Positions 25,216 to 34,755 are shown, numbered from the stretch's first letter. The stretch is DNA of 64,000 nucleotides from Aquipseudomonas alcaligenes (GCF_900156545.1 NZ_FTNW01000002.1:620001-684000), one strand, 5' to 3'. Notes: a model not told the origin generated them from the letters alone. Numbers and translations: made by a program.

Positions 25216-26376
25216 ATGCTGCACACCCTCGCCGTCGGCAACTACCGCTCCATCAACAACCTGGTGATGCCGCTCGGCCGGCTGAACCTGATCACCGGCG
25301 CCAACGGCAGCGGCAAGTCCAACCTGTACCGCGCCCTGCGCCTGCTGGCCGAGACGGCGCGCGGCGGGGTGATCAACGCGCTGGCCCGCGACGGCGGCCT
25401 GGAGTCGACCATCTGGGCCGGACCGGAGCAGATCAGCCGGCGCATGCGGAGCGGCGAGGTGCCCATCCAGGGCGGCCCGCGCAGCGAGGTGGTGCGCCTG
25501 CGCCTGGGCTTCGCCGGCGAGGACTTCGGCTACGCCATCTCCCTGGGCCTGCCGACACCCTCGCACTCGGCCTTCGCCCTCGACCCGGAGATCAAGCGCG
25601 AATGCATCTGGGCCGGCCCCTGCTATCGCCCGGCAGCCCTGCTGGTGGACCGCGAAGGCCCCATGGTGCGCCAGCGCGAGGGGCGCAGCTGGCAGGTGCT
25701 GGCCCAGCACCTGCCAAGCTACGACAGCCTGTTCGACCAGATCGGCAACGACCCCGGCTGTCCCGAGGTGTTCCAGCTGCGCGAGAACATCCGCCGCTGG
25801 CGCTTCTACGACCACTTCCGCACCGATGCCGAGGCGCCGGCACGCCAGCCGCAGCTGGGCACTCGCACGCCGGTGCTGTACCACGACGGCCGCGACCTGG
25901 CGGCCGCGCTGCAGACCATCCGCGAGATCGGCGACCGCCAGGCGCTGGAGCGTGCCATCGCCGATGCCTTCCCCGGCTCGGAGCTGGGCATCGACTGCCA
26001 GCCCGGCGGGCGCTTCAGCGTCGCCCTGCGCCAGGAGGGACTGCTGCGCCCGCTGTCGGCCGCCGAGCTGTCCGACGGCACCCTGCGCTACCTGCTGCTG
26101 GTCGCCGCCCTGCTCACTCCACGACCACCCTCGCTGATGGTGCTGAACGAACCCGAAACCAGCCTGCACCCCGACCTGCTGCCGGCGCTGGCCCGGCTGA
26201 TCATCGAGGCCTCGCGGCATACCCAGGTGTGGGTCGTGTCGCACGCCAGCCGACTGATCGCCGCGCTGGAGCAGCACCCGGAGTGCCACTCCATCATCCT
26301 CGACAAGAGCCTGGGGCAGACCACCATCCAGGGCCAGGGCATGCTCGACGCGCCGCCCTGGCACTGGCCGGACTAG
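25216..26376 (+). CDS. AAA_21-type (RecF/OLD-like) ATPase
   Basis: A 386-aa ABC-like ATPase. Walker A is at residues 28-35 (GANGSGKS), the signature-like segment is LSAAELSDGTLRYLLLV and Walker B is PSLMVLNEPETSLHPDLL (about 310-325), followed by a H-loop (WVVSHASRL). There is no TOPRIM or other C-terminal nuclease domain, so it is a stand-alone ATPase. ATG 25216 has AGGA eight bases upstream; ATG 25207 is the alternative. It ends the SDR/membrane/2H run. Similar ATPases occur in defence modules but also as conserved housekeeping genes. Confidence 0.88.
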   Translation: MLHTLAVGNYRSINNLVMPLGRLNLITGANGSGKSNLYRALRLLAETARGGVINALARDGGLESTIWAGPEQISRRMRSGEVPIQGGPRSEVVRLRLGFAGEDFGYAISLGLPTPSHSAFALDPEIKRECIWAGPCYRPAALLVDREGPMVRQREGRSWQVLAQHLPSYDSLFDQIGNDPGCPEVFQLRENIRRWRFYDHFRTDAEAPARQPQLGTRTPVLYHDGRDLAAALQTIREIGDRQALERAIADAFPGSELGIDCQPGGRFSVALRQEGLLRPLSAAELSDGTLRYLLLVAALLTPRPPSLMVLNEPETSLHPDLLPALARLIIEASRHTQVWVVSHASRLIAALEQHPECHSIILDKSLGQTTIQGQGMLDAPPWHWPD

Positions 26377-27275
26377 GCGCGCCCTGGCGCGACGGCCGGC
26401 GCCAGCGGCTTCGGCTGGCGGAACACCAGCACGTTGCCGAACATCACCAGGCCCAGGCCGAACAGCGCCGGCAGCGTCCACTGGTAGCCCTCGGCGAACA
26501 CCGAGATGTTCAGCGCCACCACCGGGAACAGCACGGTGCAGTAGGCCGCGCGCTCCGGGCCCAGGCGCCCGACCAGGGTCAGGTAGGCGGTGAAGCCGAT
26601 CACCGAGCCGGGGATCGCCAGGTACAGCAGCGAGCCGATATAGCGGGTGTTGGCCTCGAACGTGAACGGCACACCGCTGACCAGGCAGTACGCCAGCAGC
26701 AGCAAGGCGCCGTAGAACATGCCCCAGGCATTGGTGGTCAGCGGCCTGAGGCCGGCCTGCTGCTGCAGGCTGGACAGCAGGTTGCCGGCGGAGAAGCACA
26801 GGGTGCCGAGTACGGCCAGGCCGATGCCCAGCAGCGTCTCGCGGCTGGCCTCGTGGTGCGAAAGCTCCGGCCAGAACAGCAGCCCCAGACCGAGCAGGCC
26901 CAGGGCGCCGCCGGCCAGCACATTGGCGGCGATCCGCCGGCCCATGAAGACGCGCGCGTTGAGCGCATTCCACAGCGTGGCGGTGGAGAAGATCACCGCC
27001 ACCAGACCGCTGGGGATCCACTGGCTGGCCGTGTAGAAGCACATGAAGTTGAGGCAGAACAGGCACAGGCCCTGCGCCAGGCACAGCAACTGGCCGCGCC
27101 GGTCGAGCGGCTGCAGACGGCGGCTGAGCAGGAGGATGGCGAACAGCACGGCGGCGGCCAGGCTGAAGCGGTAGGCGATCGACAGCGGGATGGCCACCTC
27201 GCCCAGTTGCAGCTTGAGGGCGATCCAGGTGGTGCCCCAGATCAGGACGGTGAGCAGGTACAGCGACAGGTTCAT
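26373..27275 (-). CDS. EamA/DMT family exporter
   Basis: A 300-aa protein with ten predicted helices in two EamA repeats (starts MNLSLYLLTVLIWGTTWIALK; second half begins GIGLAVLGTLCFSAGNLLSS). DMT exporters move amino acids or other metabolites out of the cell. Its start is 144 bp from the start of a divergent AraC-type gene, a common arrangement for a regulator and its exporter. The last codons overlap the end of the AAA ATPase gene by four bases, converging. Confidence 0.9.
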   Translation of the reverse strand: MNLSLYLLTVLIWGTTWIALKLQLGEVAIPLSIAYRFSLAAAVLFAILLLSRRLQPLDRRGQLLCLAQGLCLFCLNFMCFYTASQWIPSGLVAVIFSTATLWNALNARVFMGRRIAANVLAGGALGLLGLGLLFWPELSHHEASRETLLGIGLAVLGTLCFSAGNLLSSLQQQAGLRPLTTNAWGMFYGALLLLAYCLVSGVPFTFEANTRYIGSLLYLAIPGSVIGFTAYLTLVGRLGPERAAYCTVLFPVVALNISVFAEGYQWTLPALFGLGLVMFGNVLVFRQPKPLAPAVAPGRA

Positions 27276-27419
27276 GGCAGGGCTCCTTGACCCGGCCAGT
27301 CTCCGCCCCGGCCACGCCCGCGCGCTTGCACAAACTTGCGCTTATCTGTCGCCGCCCACTGGCAGGCCGCTACCGCAGGAGTAGGATGACAGCCATCCCC
27401 TTCCGTCGATGTCCGTTCC

Positions 27420-28295
27420 ATGGCCGCTCTCGAACACAACCTGGTCTTCCAGTCGCTCAGCAGCTCGCCCCATGCGCGCCTGCTGCGCGGTGCCGAGCTG
27501 GGTGACGAGCTGGCCGCAGCGCTGTGGAGCAATCACCATGACGCCCGCGACTACCAGGGCCCCAGCCACCACACCCTGTCCTGCTACCTGGCCGGCGGCA
27601 CCGGCACCTTCCGCCGCGAGCGCCCCGGCGCCAAAGGCGCACCGGACAAGCTGTGCGTGCTGCCGGCCGGGCACGAGTCATCCTGGGTGATCAACGGCGA
27701 CATCCGCCTGGCGCACCTGTATGTCAGCCCCGAGCGCTTCGCCGCCAGCGCCGTGGCCCTGCTCGACCGCGAGCCGCGCGAGCTGCAGCTGCGCGAAAGC
27801 ACCTTCCTCGAAGACCCGCAGCTGGCTGCGCAATTCCGCCAGCTGGTAACGCTGAACTGGGACGAGCCGGGCGAACGCCTGCTGACCAGCAGCCTGGCCC
27901 ACGCGATGATCGACCATGTGCTGCTGACCCAGGTCGGCCAGCGCCAGGGCCTGAAACTCAAGGGCGGCCTGGCACCGCACCTGCGCCGGCGCCTGGTGGA
28001 CTACATCGAGCAGAACCTGGACCAGCCGCTGGCGCTCAGTGGGCTGGCACAGTTGGCGGCGCTGTCGGAATACCACTTCGCGCGCATGTTCAGCACCAGC
28101 TTCGGCCTGCCGCCGCACCGCTACGTGCTGCAACGGCGTCTGCGCCGGGCCCGCGAACTGCTGCTGCACAGTGACATGCCGCTCGGCGAGATCGCCCTGG
28201 CCTGCGGCTTCGCCAGCGCCAGCCACTTCAGCAATCGCTTCCGCCAGGCCTTCGGGGCCGCACCGGGTCTGCTGCGAGCAACGCGTCCATCTTGA
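27420..28295 (+). CDS. AraC family transcriptional regulator
   Basis: A 291-aa regulator with an N-terminal cupin-like effector domain (about 30-160) and a C-terminal AraC/XylS double helix-turn-helix (about 185-285: YIEQNLDQPLALSGLAQLAALSEYHFARMF, ALACGFASASHFSNRFRQAFG). It is divergent from the DMT exporter gene and probably controls it (inference from position). The ribosome site is weak. Confidence 0.92.
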   Translation: MAALEHNLVFQSLSSSPHARLLRGAELGDELAAALWSNHHDARDYQGPSHHTLSCYLAGGTGTFRRERPGAKGAPDKLCVLPAGHESSWVINGDIRLAHLYVSPERFAASAVALLDREPRELQLRESTFLEDPQLAAQFRQLVTLNWDEPGERLLTSSLAHAMIDHVLLTQVGQRQGLKLKGGLAPHLRRRLVDYIEQNLDQPLALSGLAQLAALSEYHFARMFSTSFGLPPHRYVLQRRLRRARELLLHSDMPLGEIALACGFASASHFSNRFRQAFGAAPGLLRATRPS

Positions 28296-28361
28296 GCACG
28301 CCACGGGCGGTAGCCGGCAACCTCGGTAGCCCCGAACCTGCCCGCAGCGTCCTGGCCCGCG

Positions 28362-28817
28362 TCAGCTATCGTCTCCGCGCGCGGGTGCCTGCACCGACGG
28401 GAAACGCGACGAGGCGAAACGCACCACCAGAATGGCCACGGCCAGCAACAGGATGGCACCGGACACATAGACCACCCCCATATCCGGACGATGGTGGTGC
28501 GACACGTCCGAAATCAGCAGGCGCGTCAACGCGGTGATGGCCACGTAGATCAGGAAGCGCACCGGCATGTGATTGGTCTTGAAATAGATGCCCACCATGG
28601 CACCCAGCTCGAGGTAGATGAACAGCAGCAGAATGTCGTCTACCTCAACCTGCCCCTTCTCCAGCATGCCGAGGAAAGCCACCACCGATGCCCAGGCGGT
28701 GATACCGCCGATGGCAAACAGCGCCAGATAGTGAAAGGACTCGACCAGCAGGTTGCCAAAGGACTGGGCGATGGCATGCATGCCTGCGCGCATGGCTTCG
28801 ATACGGGGGTAACTCAC
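28362..28817 (-). CDS. psiE: Phosphate-starvation-inducible PsiE family protein
   Basis: A 151-aa membrane protein with four helices and conserved ILLLFIYLELGAMVGIYFKTNHMPVRFLIYVAITALTRLL, which is diagnostic of PsiE. The best start is GTG 28817, because TCAGGAGAGCACC lies just before it; earlier in-frame ATGs at 28847 and 28868 lack a ribosome site. Function is unknown beyond phosphate-starvation induction in E. coli. It is divergent from yebG. Confidence 0.88.
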   Translation of the reverse strand: MSYPRIEAMRAGMHAIAQSFGNLLVESFHYLALFAIGGITAWASVVAFLGMLEKGQVEVDDILLLFIYLELGAMVGIYFKTNHMPVRFLIYVAITALTRLLISDVSHHHRPDMGVVYVSGAILLLAVAILVVRFASSRFPSVQAPARGDDS

Positions 28818-28945
28818 GGTGCTCTCCTGAGAGTGGATTGCGGTCATGCTGGACCACTTGCATGACAACGGCTATGCAGGATGGGGGCCAGCCCGTGCGC
28901 CTGCACTCGCTCGCCGGACTTGCCAGGCGACCGCCCGAGCAATTA

Positions 28946-28961
28946 CTGTATATCCATACAT
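28946..28961 (+). promoter_or_regulatory. LexA-like SOS box upstream of yebG
   Basis: CTGTATATCCATACAT lies 30 bp before the yebG ATG, inside TACTGTATAT...; it matches the CTGT-N8-ACAG form except for the last base. yebG is a known SOS gene, so LexA control is likely. Confidence 0.6.
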
Positions 28962-28990
28962 ATCAACCAGCTATGGGAATGAGGTGATGA

Positions 28991-29251
28991 ATGGCCGTCG
29001 AAGTGGTGTACCGCAGCAGTCGCGATCCGGAGCGCCTGTTCATGGATAAGGCCGAAGCCGATCGCTATGACAAGATGCTGGAACTGGCCGAGGCGCTGTC
29101 CGAGGCCCTGCACAAGGCGGTGCCCTCGCTCAGCGAGGAGCAGGTGGAGGAGCTCGGCATCTTCATGGCCAAGAACCGCGATACGTTCGCCAAGGCCTTC
29201 AAGAACCAGCCGGACGCCCTGTCCGAACTGGAGCAGAGCGAAAGCGACTGA
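28991..29251 (+). CDS. yebG: YebG family DNA damage-inducible protein
   Basis: An 86-aa YebG protein (MAVEVVYRSSRDPERLFMDK..., FMAKNRDTFAKAFKNQPDAL). It is SOS-regulated in E. coli, with unknown function. The start has GAGGTGATGA upstream, and an SOS-like box lies 30 bp before it. Confidence 0.92.
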   Translation: MAVEVVYRSSRDPERLFMDKAEADRYDKMLELAEALSEALHKAVPSLSEEQVEELGIFMAKNRDTFAKAFKNQPDALSELEQSESD

Positions 29252-29258
29252 CAGAGGC

Positions 29259-29302
29259 CGCCGAATGATCTGCCCGGTTCAGCCTCGGCTGGTCATTCGG
29301 CG
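29259..29302. terminator. Long stem-loop after yebG
   Basis: CGCCGAATGA (29259-29268) pairs with TCATTCGGCG (29293-29302), a perfect 10-bp stem around a 24-base loop that has an inner GCC/GGC-rich hairpin. It lies just after the yebG stop and before the convergent dehydrogenase gene. It lacks a T-run, so factor-dependent termination or mRNA protection is possible. Confidence 0.5.
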
Positions 29303-29413
29303 ATTCATCCGGGCAATGCCCACGCCCTCCTCACACCCGCGCTAGCCGCTTGTCTCGACACTGCACCGGGCCAGATAGCGATCTTCGCTCGCCTGCTGGG
29401 CATGGTGTCGCCA

Positions 29414-30439
29414 TTAACCGGCACCGTAGAGCAGGCGTTCGGCCAGCGTATCGGCCACCCGGGCCGGCGAACGCTTCTCGGCCTGGGCATGCGCATAGAC
29501 CTCGGTCAGGCGCCGGCCGATCTGGGTCAGGTGGGCCGTGATGGCCGGCAGCTCCTCGCCCCGGTGCCTGAGGGCAACATAGATGAGGCCGCCGGAGTTG
29601 ATCACGTAGTCCGGGGCGTAGAGGATGCCGCGCGCCTCCAGGGCATCGGCGATCTCGCTGCCGGCCAGCTGATTGTTGGCCGAGCCGGCTACCGCGGCGC
29701 AATGCAGCTCGCCCACCGTCTGCGCATTGAGCACGCCGCCCAGGCCACAGGGCGCGAGGATGTCGCAGGGGGTCGCCAGCAGCGCCTCGCTGCTCACCGG
29801 GTGGGCACCAAGCTGTTCGACCGCCAGCTGCACGCGCCCGGGGTCGAGGTCGCTGACGAACAGCTCGACGCCAGCGGCAGCCAGCTGCTCGGCCAGGGCG
29901 AAACCGACGTTGCCCAAGCCCTGCACGGCCACCCGCAGGCCTTGCAGATCGTCACTGCCGAGCCGCGCCATGGCAGTGGCGCGGATGCCGCCGAACACCC
30001 CCATGGCCGTATGCGGCGAGGGATCGCCAGCAGCCGTGGTGCTGGTGACATGCTGGGTCTGCTGGGCGATGCAGTCCATGTCGGCACTGGAGGTGCCACT
30101 GTCGACGGCGGTGATGTAGCGGCCGTTGAGCGACTCGATCATGCGGCCGAAGGCCTCGAACAGGGCGCCGCGATTGTCGACATGCGACGGGCGGATGATC
30201 ACCGCCTTGCCGCCGCCCTGTGCCAGGCCGGCCAGCGCGGCCTTGTAGCTCATGCCCTGGGCCAGGCGGATGGCATCGCGGATGGCGCTGTCGTCGTCCG
30301 GGTAGGCCAGGTAGCGGCAGCCACCCAGCGCCGGACCGAGGCGAGTGCTGTGGATGGCGATGATGGCCTTGAGGCCGGTGGCAGGATCCTGGGCAAGGTG
30401 CAGCGCTTCGAGCCGGGCGCTCTCCATCACGGCGAACAT
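29414..30439 (-). CDS. Glu/Leu/Phe/Val dehydrogenase family protein (leucine dehydrogenase type)
   Basis: A 341-aa enzyme of leucine-dehydrogenase size. It has TRLGPALGGCRYL, the catalytic-lysine motif KAALAGLAQGGGKAVI, and a Rossmann motif VAVQGLGNVGFALAEQL (about 175). It would interconvert a branched or other amino acid and its 2-oxo acid with NAD+. ATG 30439 is preceded by GAGGAA; the longer open frame upstream is not coding-like. It is 55 bp downstream of the SDR-type epimerase gene on the same strand. Confidence 0.9.
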   Translation of the reverse strand: MFAVMESARLEALHLAQDPATGLKAIIAIHSTRLGPALGGCRYLAYPDDDSAIRDAIRLAQGMSYKAALAGLAQGGGKAVIIRPSHVDNRGALFEAFGRMIESLNGRYITAVDSGTSSADMDCIAQQTQHVTSTTAAGDPSPHTAMGVFGGIRATAMARLGSDDLQGLRVAVQGLGNVGFALAEQLAAAGVELFVSDLDPGRVQLAVEQLGAHPVSSEALLATPCDILAPCGLGGVLNAQTVGELHCAAVAGSANNQLAGSEIADALEARGILYAPDYVINSGGLIYVALRHRGEELPAITAHLTQIGRRLTEVYAHAQAEKRSPARVADTLAERLLYGAG

Positions 30440-30494
30440 GGCGAACTTCCTCGCTGGCTTTACCGGCCAGTATAGGTCGCCGCTGCAGGCAGGC

Positions 30495-31484
30495 TCAGCG
30501 ACCCTGCACTTTCCACCAGGTGCAGAACTCCTCCAGCGCGGTCCAGATCGGCACCTGCGGGTCGTAGTCCAGGTACTGGCGGGCACGTGAGATGTCGAGG
30601 GAGAAATCGCGCCCCATCACCGCCACGCCGAGGCGGAACAGCGCAGGCTCCGGGCGCCCCGGCAGCAGCTTGCACACCGTCTCGTTGAGGGTCGCCGCGG
30701 CATAGGCCAGGCCGAACGGCATGTGCTTGCTCACCGGCGGCAGACCGAACTGACGCAGCACGAAGTTGACCACATCCCACAGCGGTACCGGCGCACCATT
30801 GCTGATGTTGTACACCTTGCCCAATGCCGGACCGGCCGCCAGCAGGCTGCTGAAAAGGGCATCGTTGAGATTCTGCATGCTGGTGAAGTCGACCTTGTTC
30901 AGGCCGTCGCCGATCACCATCAGGCGGCCCTTCCGGTGCATGTCGATCAGCCGCGGGAAGATGCTGGTGTCACCGGCTCCGGTGACGAAGCGCGGACGCA
31001 GGGCGATCACCTCCAGGCCGAACTCCTGGGCCTCCATGACCTTCTGCTCGGCCAGGAACTTGGTGGCGCCGTAGTGATCGACGAAGCGCTTCGGCACCTG
31101 TTCTTCGCGCAGGCCGACGTGGGCCTTGCCATCGAAGTACACCGACGGCGAGGACAGGTGCACCAGACGCCGCACCTGCTGCCCCAGGCAGCCCTCGATG
31201 ACATTCTGGGTCACCACCACATTGGCCTGGTGAAAGTGCTGGTAAGTGCCCCAGGTGCCGACGGCGCCGGCACAGTGAACCACCATTTCCACATCGCGGC
31301 AGAGCTTGTGGACCAGGTCCGGGTCGCTCAGGTCGCCCTGGACGAATTCGGCCCCCCGCTTGGTCAGATGCTGCACCGCTTCGGGGCGGCGCCCGTTGAC
31401 CCGCACCGTCAGGCCCTGTTCCAGGGCGAAACGGGCAAAGCGGCCACCAATGAAGCCGCTCGCCCCCGTTACCAGAATCTTCAT
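30495..31484 (-). CDS. NAD(P)-dependent epimerase/3-beta-HSD family protein
   Basis: A 329-aa extended SDR: MKILVTGASGFIGG at the start, the Y-x3-K catalytic pair in DHYGATKFLAEQ, and the RPRFVTGAGDTSIFPRLI segment of the 3-beta-hydroxysteroid dehydrogenase/OleD-like group. The C-terminus PALFRLGVAVMGRDFSLDISRARQYLDYDPQ is typical of that group. Substrate is unknown; sugar, sterol-like or beta-ketone substrates are possible. It is divergent from the chemoreceptor gene. Confidence 0.88.
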   Translation of the reverse strand: MKILVTGASGFIGGRFARFALEQGLTVRVNGRRPEAVQHLTKRGAEFVQGDLSDPDLVHKLCRDVEMVVHCAGAVGTWGTYQHFHQANVVVTQNVIEGCLGQQVRRLVHLSSPSVYFDGKAHVGLREEQVPKRFVDHYGATKFLAEQKVMEAQEFGLEVIALRPRFVTGAGDTSIFPRLIDMHRKGRLMVIGDGLNKVDFTSMQNLNDALFSSLLAAGPALGKVYNISNGAPVPLWDVVNFVLRQFGLPPVSKHMPFGLAYAAATLNETVCKLLPGRPEPALFRLGVAVMGRDFSLDISRARQYLDYDPQVPIWTALEEFCTWWKVQGR

Positions 31485-31616
31485 TGCGCGACTCCCCCAA
31501 ATTCTTGTTGTGCCTGCGACTCTAGCAGCAGGCAGCCCCCATGCCGCTTGCCGTAGCGGCCAAATGCACGTCCTTGCGGACGCGCACGGTTGACTATGCT
31601 GATAGTCGTAAAGCAA

Positions 31617-31633
31617 TTTGCACGCTTCTTGCA
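31617..31633 (+). promoter_or_regulatory. Possible sigma-54 (-24/-12) promoter of the chemoreceptor gene
   Basis: TTTGCACGCTTCTTGCA matches the sigma-54 pattern TGGCAC-N5-TTGCA except for one base of the -24 GG. It lies 55 bp before the ATG. A 6-bp inverted repeat (GACTAT/ATAGTC, 31592-31607) precedes it. Evidence is by eye only. Confidence 0.35.
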
Positions 31634-31687
31634 GAATTTTTTACGCTCAAGAACCCTGTCACCCATCTACACGCGGAGTCTCAGGAC

Positions 31688-33646
31688 ATGCCGTTGCGCG
31701 TAAAACTCGCTGTCAGCTTTCTGCTGATCGGCCTAATTCCAGTGTTGGCCATGGCGGTCACGGTGTATCGCCAGGCCAGCCTGGCGCTTCAGGAACAGGC
31801 CCTGAATGCCCTGGAAGCCGTTGCAAATATCAAACAACAGCAACTGCAGGACAGTTGGCAAGCCCGCCACAACCAGCTCAGCACCCTGGCCAGCAATCTG
31901 GGCACCAGTTATGCCGGACTGGACGGCGTGGCCCTGGTCAGCACCGCCAACTATGACAAGCCGATCTTCGAAAACTTCGCCAAGACCTTCGGCTACAGCG
32001 AACTGAAACTGGTGAGCAAGGAGGGCCAGGTGCTGTTCAGCCTGCAGCGCGGCAGCGACTACCAGCAGAACCTGGGCGAGGCCGCCTGGCGTGATACCCC
32101 GCTCGGCCGCGTTGTGCGCGCCGGCCTGGACAGCGGCCGGGTGCAGATCGGTGACCTCGCGGTGAGCCAAGCCGGGGCCGAACCCAGCCAGTTTCTCGCC
32201 GCACCTGTCCTCGACGAGGGCGAACTGCAACTGCTGCTGGTCCTGGAGCTGCCGCTGGCCGAGCTGAACCGGGTAATGCAGGCCCGCCAGGGCCTGGGCG
32301 AAGCCGGCGAGACCTATCTGGTCGGCCCCGACGGCCACCTGCGTTCGGACTCGGTACGCTTCAGCGACCTCAAGGTGGCACGCGACGACCGCCGCCAGGA
32401 GCGCCTGCCCGGAGCCGCCATCGCGCAAGCCCTGGCCGGACAGCAGGGACGTCTGGCCGAAGCAGGGCTAAATGGCCAGGCCGCGCTCAAGGCCTTCGTG
32501 CCGCTGCAGCTGGATGATCAGCGTTGGGCGCTGATCGCGGAAATGGATCAGGACCAGGCCTTCGCCCCGGTACGCGCGCTGATGTGGCAGGTCCTGCTGC
32601 TGGTCGGCCTGACCATCGTCGGTGTGGCCATCGCCACCTGGCTGGTCAGCCGCAGCGTGATGCGGCCGCTGGGCGGCGAGCCGCGGCAGATGGCTGAACT
32701 GGCCCGACGCCTGGCCGCCGGTGAACTGCGCCTGAGTGGCGACAGTACCGACCAGGCTGGCCTGATGCAGGCCCTGCACGAGATGGCACGCGCCTGGCGT
32801 GATGTGGTGCAGCGCCTGCGCCAGGCCAGCCAGGCGGTGGGCGATGCCAGTGGCGACATCCTTGGCGCCGCCGGCCAGACCAGCAGCAGCCTGGACCAGC
32901 AGCAGGAGGCGCTGGAGCTGGTGGTCAGCGCCGTCGACCAGATGGCCGCCACCGTGCAGGAAATCGCCAGCAGCGCCAGCCAGAGCGCCGACGGCAGCGC
33001 CGCCGCGCGCGATGCCTTCATCACCGTACAGGGCAGCCTGCAGCGCATGATCGGCCAGCAGGACCAATTGCTCGCCGGCCTGCGCGAGGCCGACCAGGTG
33101 GTGCAGCACCTGGCCGGCGACAGCCAGAAGATCGGCAGCGTGCTGGCGGTGATCCGTGCCATCGCCGAACAGACCAACCTCCTCGCGCTCAACGCCGCCA
33201 TCGAGGCGGCACGCGCCGGCGAGGCCGGGCGGGGTTTCGCCGTGGTCGCCGACGAGGTGCGCAACCTGGCGCAGAAGACCCGCCAGGCCACCGAGGAAAT
33301 CGTGGCCATCGTCGAAGCGCTCGGCCAATCCTCCGACGAGGCGCAGATCCGGATGCAGGGTTCCAGCACCCAGGCACGTGCGCTGGAAGTGGAGACCCAG
33401 GCCGTGCTGGGCAACCTGAGCCAGCTCGACAACTCGCTGCAGGACGTCCACGCCCTGGCCTTCCAGATCGCCGCGGCGGCCGAGCAGCAGGCGGCCACTA
33501 CCCAGGAGGTCAACCAGCACATGCACCGGCTCAACGACATGACCGCCGAGAACCGCCGCACCGCTGCGCACACCCGCGACTGCGGCGAACACTTGCGCAA
33601 GGTGGCCGGCAGCCAGGAGCGGCTGGTGGCGCAGTTCCAGCTGTAG
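31688..33646 (+). CDS. Methyl-accepting chemotaxis protein
   Basis: A 652-aa chemoreceptor. TM1 is at about 8-30, a periplasmic ligand domain spans about 31-295 (Cache-like, [19 protein letters not shown] and [15 protein letters not shown]), TM2 is at about 298-318, then a HAMP domain and the cytoplasmic signalling hairpin, with the invariant tip [32 protein letters not shown] around residue 500. The signal is unknown. ATG 31688 starts the membrane anchor; earlier in-frame starts give no sensible N-terminus. Confidence 0.95.
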   Translation: MPLRVKLAVSFLLIGLIPVLAMAVTVYRQASLALQEQALNALEAVANIKQQQLQDSWQARHNQLSTLASNLGTSYAGLDGVALVSTANYDKPIFENFAKTFGYSELKLVSKEGQVLFSLQRGSDYQQNLGEAAWRDTPLGRVVRAGLDSGRVQIGDLAVSQAGAEPSQFLAAPVLDEGELQLLLVLELPLAELNRVMQARQGLGEAGETYLVGPDGHLRSDSVRFSDLKVARDDRRQERLPGAAIAQALAGQQGRLAEAGLNGQAALKAFVPLQLDDQRWALIAEMDQDQAFAPVRALMWQVLLLVGLTIVGVAIATWLVSRSVMRPLGGEPRQMAELARRLAAGELRLSGDSTDQAGLMQALHEMARAWRDVVQRLRQASQAVGDASGDILGAAGQTSSSLDQQQEALELVVSAVDQMAATVQEIASSASQSADGSAAARDAFITVQGSLQRMIGQQDQLLAGLREADQVVQHLAGDSQKIGSVLAVIRAIAEQTNLLALNAAIEAARAGEAGRGFAVVADEVRNLAQKTRQATEEIVAIVEALGQSSDEAQIRMQGSSTQARALEVETQAVLGNLSQLDNSLQDVHALAFQIAAAAEQQAATTQEVNQHMHRLNDMTAENRRTAAHTRDCGEHLRKVAGSQERLVAQFQL

Positions 33647-33740
33647 GGCGGCAGCATGCCCTCAACCACGTAGCCCGGATGCAATCCGGGGAATGCAGGA
33701 AGCTCCGCCCCGGATTGAGTCAGGACTATGACCTGACCTC

Positions 33741-33853
33741 CCCTCTCCCCTTGGGAGAGGGTCCGGGCCGGCCCGCGTAGGAGTGAGAGGTTTCCAGGCT
33801 ACACCAAGCAGCCTATAGCTCCCTCCCCCAAACCCTCTCCCAAAGGGAGAGGG
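33741..33853. repeat. Paired CCCTCTCCC palindromes
   Basis: Two palindromes, 33741-33761 and 33833-33853, bracket a 70-bp core containing TTTCCAGGCTAC. The same arrangement and a similar core occur at 57049-57151. The element lies between the converging chemoreceptor and argP genes and may terminate both. Confidence 0.75.
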
Positions 33854-33870
33854 AGCAGGCCATCTGCCCC

Positions 33871-34755
33871 CTATACCAGCCACGCCCCCACGCCACGCTC
33901 CAGGTGCCGGGTCAGGCTGGCCAGCAGCTCGCCGCCGTTGCGCCAGTGATGCCAGTACAGCGGCACGTCCAGCGGCCGCTCCGGCAGCAGTTCGACCAGT
34001 TCTCCGCTGGCCAGCTGCTGGCGAACCTGCAGCTCCGGCACCATGCCCCAGCCGAGCCCGGCACAGGCAAGACGCACGAAGCCTTCCGAGGAGGGGCACA
34101 GGTGGTGGGCGAAGCCGCCACCGACGCCGAGGCCGGCGAGGAAGCGGTGCTGCAGCTGGTCGTCAGCGCCGAACACGATCGACGGCACTCGCGCCAGCGC
34201 CGCGCCGTCGAAACCCGCAGCGAAATGCCGGGCAACGAAGGCCGGGCTGGCCAGTGCGCGATAGCGCATCGCCCCCAAAGGCAGAGCACGGGCACCGGCC
34301 ACCGGGCGTTCGGCGGCGCACACGCAGCCAGCCACCTCGCCGGCGCGCATGCGTTTGAGGCCGACGTCCTGGTCATCCACCACATGGTCCAGCAGCAGAC
34401 GGTGTTCGGCGACGAATTCGCCCATCAGCGGCGCCCACCAGGTGGCCAGGCTATCGGCATTCAGGGCGATGCGCAGGCGCTCGGCCGGCTGGTCCTCGGC
34501 CAGGGCCGGCACCTGGCCCTGCAGGTCGCGCTCCAGCAGGCGCACCTGCTGCACGTGGTTGAGCAGGCGCCGGCCGATCTCGGTGGGCGCCGGCGGCGCG
34601 GCGCGCAGCAGCACCGGCTGGCCGACCCGCGCCTCGAGCAGCTTGATCCGCTGCGACACCGCCGACTGCGACAAACCAAGCAGCTGCGCCGCGCGCTCAA
34701 AGCCGCCCTGCTCCACCACGGCAGCCAGGGCCGCCAGCAGCTTGTAGTCGAACAT
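33871..34755 (-). CDS. argP: ArgP (IciA) family LysR regulator
   Basis: A 294-aa LysR protein: winged helix at 1-60 (MFDYKLLAALAAVVEQGGFERAAQLLGLSQSAVSQRIK), effector domain behind. The N-terminus and the ARVGQPVLLRAAPPAPTEIGRRLL stretch are those of ArgP/IciA, which activates the arginine exporter gene argO and responds to lysine and arginine. It is divergent from the ACT gene and argO, the same order as PA4363-PA4365 of P. aeruginosa. ATG 34755 is the start that gives the exact family N-terminus. Confidence 0.92.
   Translation of the reverse strand: MFDYKLLAALAAVVEQGGFERAAQLLGLSQSAVSQRIKLLEARVGQPVLLRAAPPAPTEIGRRLLNHVQQVRLLERDLQGQVPALAEDQPAERLRIALNADSLATWWAPLMGEFVAEHRLLLDHVVDDQDVGLKRMRAGEVAGCVCAAERPVAGARALPLGAMRYRALASPAFVARHFAAGFDGAALARVPSIVFGADDQLQHRFLAGLGVGGGFAHHLCPSSEGFVRLACAGLGWGMVPELQVRQQLASGELVELLPERPLDVPLYWHHWRNGGELLASLTRHLERGVGAWLV

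Noticed and set aside
25126..27333. 735-aa minus-strand frame across the AAA ATPase and exporter genes
   Set aside because: It runs antisense to the AAA ATPase and in another frame of the DMT gene, and has no recognisable domain.
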